Shown here: positions 62,601 through 64,000 of the stretch, piece by piece
How the letters are laid out: the number at the start of each line of letters is the position of its first letter
Position numbering within the stretch: the stretch's first letter is position 1
Assembly (NCBI GenBank): GCA_963796155.1
Contig: CAWCKT010000003.1
Span: 48,833-112,832, forward strand
DNA: 64,000 nucleotides
Origin: AP-15 sp963796155
GTDB lineage: Bacteria > Pseudomonadota > Alphaproteobacteria > ATCC43930 > CGMCC-115725
Direction: 5' to 3'
Notes under the pieces: generated by a model
What the model saw: only the letters and a program-made list of their open reading frames with translations
Told to the model about the DNA's origin: nothing
Databases searched by the model: none
Program-made: the position numbers and the translations under genes

Positions 62601-64000
62601 GGAGCGCACCGAGCAGCGGTGGTACGAAGCCGAAATGCACCGCATCCGCGCCGAGATCCTGCTGCAGCGCGATCCGGCCGATACCGCGGCCGCCGAGCAG
62701 TCTTTGCATGCCGCGATCGCGATCGCGCAGTCGCAAAAAGCGCGCAGCTTCGAACTACGCGCCGCGCTGTCTCTGGCGAAGCTTTATCGCGCAGCCAATC
62801 GCGACGCCGACGCGCACGCCGTGCTGGAGCCAGCGGTCGAGGGCTTCCCGCCGACCGAGCACTTCCCCGAACTCACCGAGGCGCAAGCCCTCCTCGCCGC
62901 GCTCGCGCAAAGCGATGAAGTGCGCAATGCCGCCGCGGTGCACCAGCGCCGCCTTCGCCTCCAGACCAGCTACGGGCAGGCGCTGATCTGGGCCGAGGGA
63001 CATCACGCGCCGGAAACGAGCGCGGCCTTCGCGCGCGCCCGCGAATTGGCAAGCCAGGTGGAAGACCCGTCAGAACGGTTCTCCGCCTATTACGGTCTTT
63101 GGGTGGGACATTTAACCCGCTGCGAACCCGCACCGATGCGCGAAATGGCCGAGCTTTTCTTGTGCGAAGCCGCGGCCCGGCCGAATTGCTCCGAGGCCTT
63201 GGTCGGACATCGCATTTCCGGCACCACCTGCTTTTATTTCGGCGATTTCGCCGGCGCCCATGACCATTTTCAGAAGACCATCGAGCTCTACGACCAGGCG
63301 CGCCATGGCGATTTCGCCAACCGGTTTGGGCAGGATCCGCGCGCCACAGCGGAGATTGGCGACGCCCTCACATTGTGGGTGCTCGGTCGAATCGACGAGG
63401 CTTTGCCGCTTGCCAACCGCGCCCTCGCCGACGCCGAGGCGACAGCGCATGCTCCGACGATTGGTTATGCTCTCGCATTCGCGGCGTTGCTCGGACTTTT
63501 TCGGCACAGCTGCGAAGCAGTCGCGACCTACAGCCAAGCGTTGGCCGATATCCTATCTCGATACGATCTCAGAGCCTTCTTCGCCGGCCTCGTGGTATTT
63601 TTTCAGGGCTGGGCAAAGTCGTCCGACGGTGCCGAAAAGTCGAGCCTCGCCGAGATGCGACGCGGCCTCGCCATCCAACGGGAGCAAGGCAGTGTTCGGC
63701 GGTTCCTGCCCCGTTTCGAAGCGGCCCTGGCCGAAGCCGAAGCGAGTGCCGGCGAGACTGATGCCGGGCTCCGGCGCCTGGGCGATGCGCTCGCCGAATT
63801 GGAGTGCACCGAGGAGCGCTGGTACGAAGCGGAGATACACCGCATCCGCGCCGGGATACTGCTGAAGCGCGACGCGGCCAATCCTGCGGCGGCCGAGCAG
63901 TCTTTGCTGGCCGCTATCGCTATCGCGCGGTCGCAAAAAGCGCGGAGCTTCGAACTGCGCGCCGCGCTGGCTCTGGCGAAGCTTTATCGCGCGGCCAATC
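59635..64000 (+). pseudogene. SAM-cyclase-AAA-TPR signalling protein, 5' truncated and frameshifted, runs off the window
   Basis: Coding begins mid-SAM-domain (LPELTEVDLEKLGVPLGHRK) directly after the kup stop; the start codon and first half of the SAM domain are missing. A class III cyclase domain follows (MFCDLVGSTALSTRF, FMGDGVLAYFGYPRAHEDD, GETPNLAARLQ) in the frame open from 59418 to 61082. Near 60450 the frame shifts; from about 60455 the ATPase domain (SGEAGIGKSRLGAQ Walker A; VLMLFEDAHWAD Walker B) and TPR-like helices run without a stop to 64000. The TPR part holds a 1.2-kb tandem duplication. The family senses unknown inputs and makes cAMP or cGMP. Without a start it is probably not expressed as such. 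Confidence 0.8.
61757..64000 (+). repeat. 1.2-kb tandem duplication inside the TPR region
   Basis: Unit 1 (about 61757-62950) and unit 2 (about 62951-64000, cut by the window end) are clearly homologous, for example GCGGAAACGAGCGCGGCC-type blocks at 61818 and 63012 and the GATTTCGCCAACCGGTT block at 62115 and 63309. The offset is 1194 at the start, 1193 from about 62180, and 1200 from about 62480. Unit 1 therefore has +1 base near 62180 and -4 near 62412, leaving roughly 77 codons out of frame but open, then -3 in frame. Confidence 0.85.

Overview
The window is GC-rich, densely coding bacterial DNA. The gene content and order point to an alphaproteobacterium, probably Rhodospirillales-like. 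The block mutM - enoyl-CoA hydratase - rpsT - dnaA - dnaN - recF - gyrB, with ubiE-ubiB-coaBC-dut running the other way, is a chromosomal arrangement known from that class. NrtR control of NAD synthesis, a PEP-CTERM protein and several class III nucleotide cyclases fit a free-living soil or freshwater organism. Genus cannot be judged from sequence reading alone.

Layout. 0-7 kb: pentapeptide-repeat protein, alpha/beta hydrolase + luciferase-like monooxygenase pair, a sorbosone-dehydrogenase-like protein with a diheme cytochrome c, and a DmdC-like acyl-CoA dehydrogenase. 7.3-11.6 kb: one leftward operon for nitrite (or sulfite) assimilation: siroheme reductase, its flavoprotein partner and a NirC-type channel. 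11.6-13 kb: a graveyard containing a copy of the nirC 3' end, palindromic repeats, and a beta-propeller gene cut in two around a dispersed leader element. 13-20.9 kb: amidohydrolase, lipase, MoeB/HesA, cysK with an Rrf2 regulator, dut, coaBC, ubiB. 21-30.8 kb: ubiE, mutM, echA, rpsT, dnaA, dnaN, recF, gyrB. 31-37 kb: a signalling block with a CHASE2 cyclase + FecR protein, a small HTH protein and two tandem DUF5939-type cyclases. 37-47.5 kb: small enzymes (WYL regulator, YCII, three VOC proteins, Nudix, lipoprotein), gamma-glutamyltransferase, PEP-CTERM protein, enolase-superfamily enzyme, acyl-CoA ligase, M81 peptidase. 47.5-50.6 kb: nadC, nadA and the regulator nrtR with two candidate operators. 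50.7-64 kb: accessory and decaying DNA.

The last 14 kb differ from the rest. nrtR, a PHP/SMC-like ATPase gene (TrlF-like, a possible defence gene), a Rieske-FAD oxidoreductase, kup and a cyclase-AAA-TPR gene all carry frameshifts, whereas every core gene before 49 kb is open. This is either real decay or lower sequence quality near a contig end. The TrlF-like gene lies between two pieces of one tyrosine-recombinase gene, so it looks like cargo inserted into an integrase.

The least ordinary signals are three. One is a three-copy dispersed module (promoter, leader and gene start) that belongs to an intact DUF5681 gene at 50.7 kb and occurs without the gene at 12.7 and 31 kb. The second is the TrlF-like insertion. 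The third is the terminal cyclase gene, which lost its start at the kup junction and carries a 1.2-kb internal tandem duplication.
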